From assembly GCA_030040995.1 (NCBI GenBank), contig JASHOS010000064.1, forward strand, positions 1-53,709: a stretch of DNA of 53,709 nucleotides. Direction: 5' to 3'. Position numbers and translations under genes: made by a program. Origin of the DNA: Terriglobia bacterium. GTDB lineage: Bacteria; Acidobacteriota; Terriglobia; UBA7540. Below are positions 53,121 through 53,709 of the stretch, piece by piece (position 1 is the first letter of the stretch; every line of letters begins with the position of its first letter). The notes beneath the pieces were generated by a model that saw only the letters and a list, made by a program, of their open reading frames with translations, was not told the DNA's origin and did not search any database.

Positions 53121-53324
53121 ATGCATGAGGCATTAGCGATTGGTAGTCCGACGTTCGTGGTTTTGCTCGGAATTCTCTGGAACCACCAGGAGATCAGAGA
53201 TGCACGCAGCGATATTGCGAATTTGCACACGGAGATGAATACACGCCTCATCGTGATCGAAGGCGATCTGCGGCAGTTTTACAAAGATCTGGGGCGCCAC
53301 GAGGCAGAGATCGAGGCGCTCTAG
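53121..53324 (+). CDS. Small membrane-anchored coiled-coil protein
   Basis: A 67-residue protein with a short N-terminal membrane helix (FVVLLGILWN), a coiled-coil helix (DARSDIANLHTEMNTRLIVIEGDL) and a FYKDLGRHEAEIEAL end. This layout, with a DLGRHEA-like ending, is one I recall in many unnamed short proteins. ATG 53121 has GGAG 5 bases upstream. Function unknown. Confidence 0.7.
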   Translation: MHEALAIGSPTFVVLLGILWNHQEIRDARSDIANLHTEMNTRLIVIEGDLRQFYKDLGRHEAEIEAL

Positions 53325-53396
53325 AAACGGGGATAAGGACCTCCACTGCGACCCTCCTTCCCGGCATTTCACTCCCTACGCGGCCCATTGGCGTTG

Positions 53397-53517
53397 CTAG
53401 TGTAGTGCGTCAGACATCGCTTTACATAATTCGGACGCTGAGATTCGGTCTGCCCATGAAAATACAGCGTTTGGCGAAGATCCCAAATGTAAAGAAGCGT
53501 TGGACGCACTACACTAG
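53397..53517. repeat. 121-bp palindromic element with CTAGTGTAGTGCGTC termini
   Basis: Perfect 15-bp inverted ends, with further partial pairing through a shared CTTTACAT block to about 31 bp on each side. It lies only 11 bp from the IS630-type transposase stop codon. It may be a MITE of that IS or a terminal structure of it. Confidence 0.85.
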
Positions 53518-53527
53518 TCATGTGCCA

Positions 53528-53709
53528 CTAACGGTTCTGGACAATGTTGTACGCCTTGGTAGCTCTTTTGACTTTCGCCAGAATGCGGTCGGCAGTGGCG
53601 GTCCAAACGAAGGGCTTAGGATCAGCATTGTGCACGCTCACGTAGTCGGCAATCGCCGCCTCCAGCTCCGCGACGGAGCGGAAGGCTCCGCGCTGGAGCC
53701 GATTCTGAG
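53528..53709 (-). mobile_element. IS630-type transposase, C-terminal part (cut by the window)
   Basis: The last ~60 residues of a transposase on the minus strand. FRSVAELEAAIADYVSVHN then ADPKPFVWTATADRILAKV match the C-terminus of IS630-family enzymes (NxNPKPFxWTAxAdxIlaKv). The stop codon TAG is at 53528-53530. The rest of the gene is outside the window. Confidence 0.88.

Overview
This window is a stretch of bacterial chromosome, most likely from a soil-type member of the Acidobacteriota (inferred, not proven). The clues are a moderately high G+C Gram-negative gene set (LpxC/KDO-type kdsB, a TonB-like protein, an outer-membrane barrel), two giant exported proteins with a conserved N-terminal domain, SBBP beta-propeller repeats and choice-of-anchor-D modules, an atpZ-atpI-atpB-atpE cluster separated from the rest of the ATP synthase genes, and many short palindromic repeats between genes. 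No rRNA, tRNA or CRISPR array was seen.

Layout. 1-3714: end of a TonB-like gene, then miaA-hfq-hflX. 4130-9737: a HAD phosphatase, a BrnT/BrnA toxin-antitoxin pair, acetyl-CoA synthetase and a glycolate-oxidase-type Fe-S subunit whose 5' end sits in a 73-bp tandem repeat. 9738-15532 is an accessory region: an HepT/MntA toxin-antitoxin pair, a decayed IS1595-type insertion sequence with a small passenger ORF, a membrane protein of unknown function, and a gene (14264-15532) accompanied by a truncated copy of its own 5' end. 15745-25759 is housekeeping: alkB, a DinB-like protein, a GH18-containing exported protein, then obg-nadD-rsfS-rlmH-cobO and accD-folC-plsC. 25840-30466: an exported protein, small membrane proteins, an EamA transporter, and atpZ-atpI-atpB-atpE. 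30723-43031: two transporters, lysA, a GAF/GAF/PP2C phosphatase, an SDR, a cupin, kdsB, enolase, an APH-like kinase, lemA and a Gfo/Idh/MocA oxidoreductase. 43389-52620 is a minus-strand cluster of an outer-membrane barrel protein and two very large seven-repeat beta-propeller proteins. 53121-53709: a small membrane-anchored coiled-coil protein and the end of an IS630-type transposase next to a long palindrome.

The most distinctive features are (a) the barrel plus two paralogous propeller proteins, both ending in an unusual TM-basic loop-TM-Cys tail, and (b) a set of MITE-like palindromic elements that share one internal hairpin core (bounded by GTAG...CTAC) but carry different outer terminal inverted repeats.
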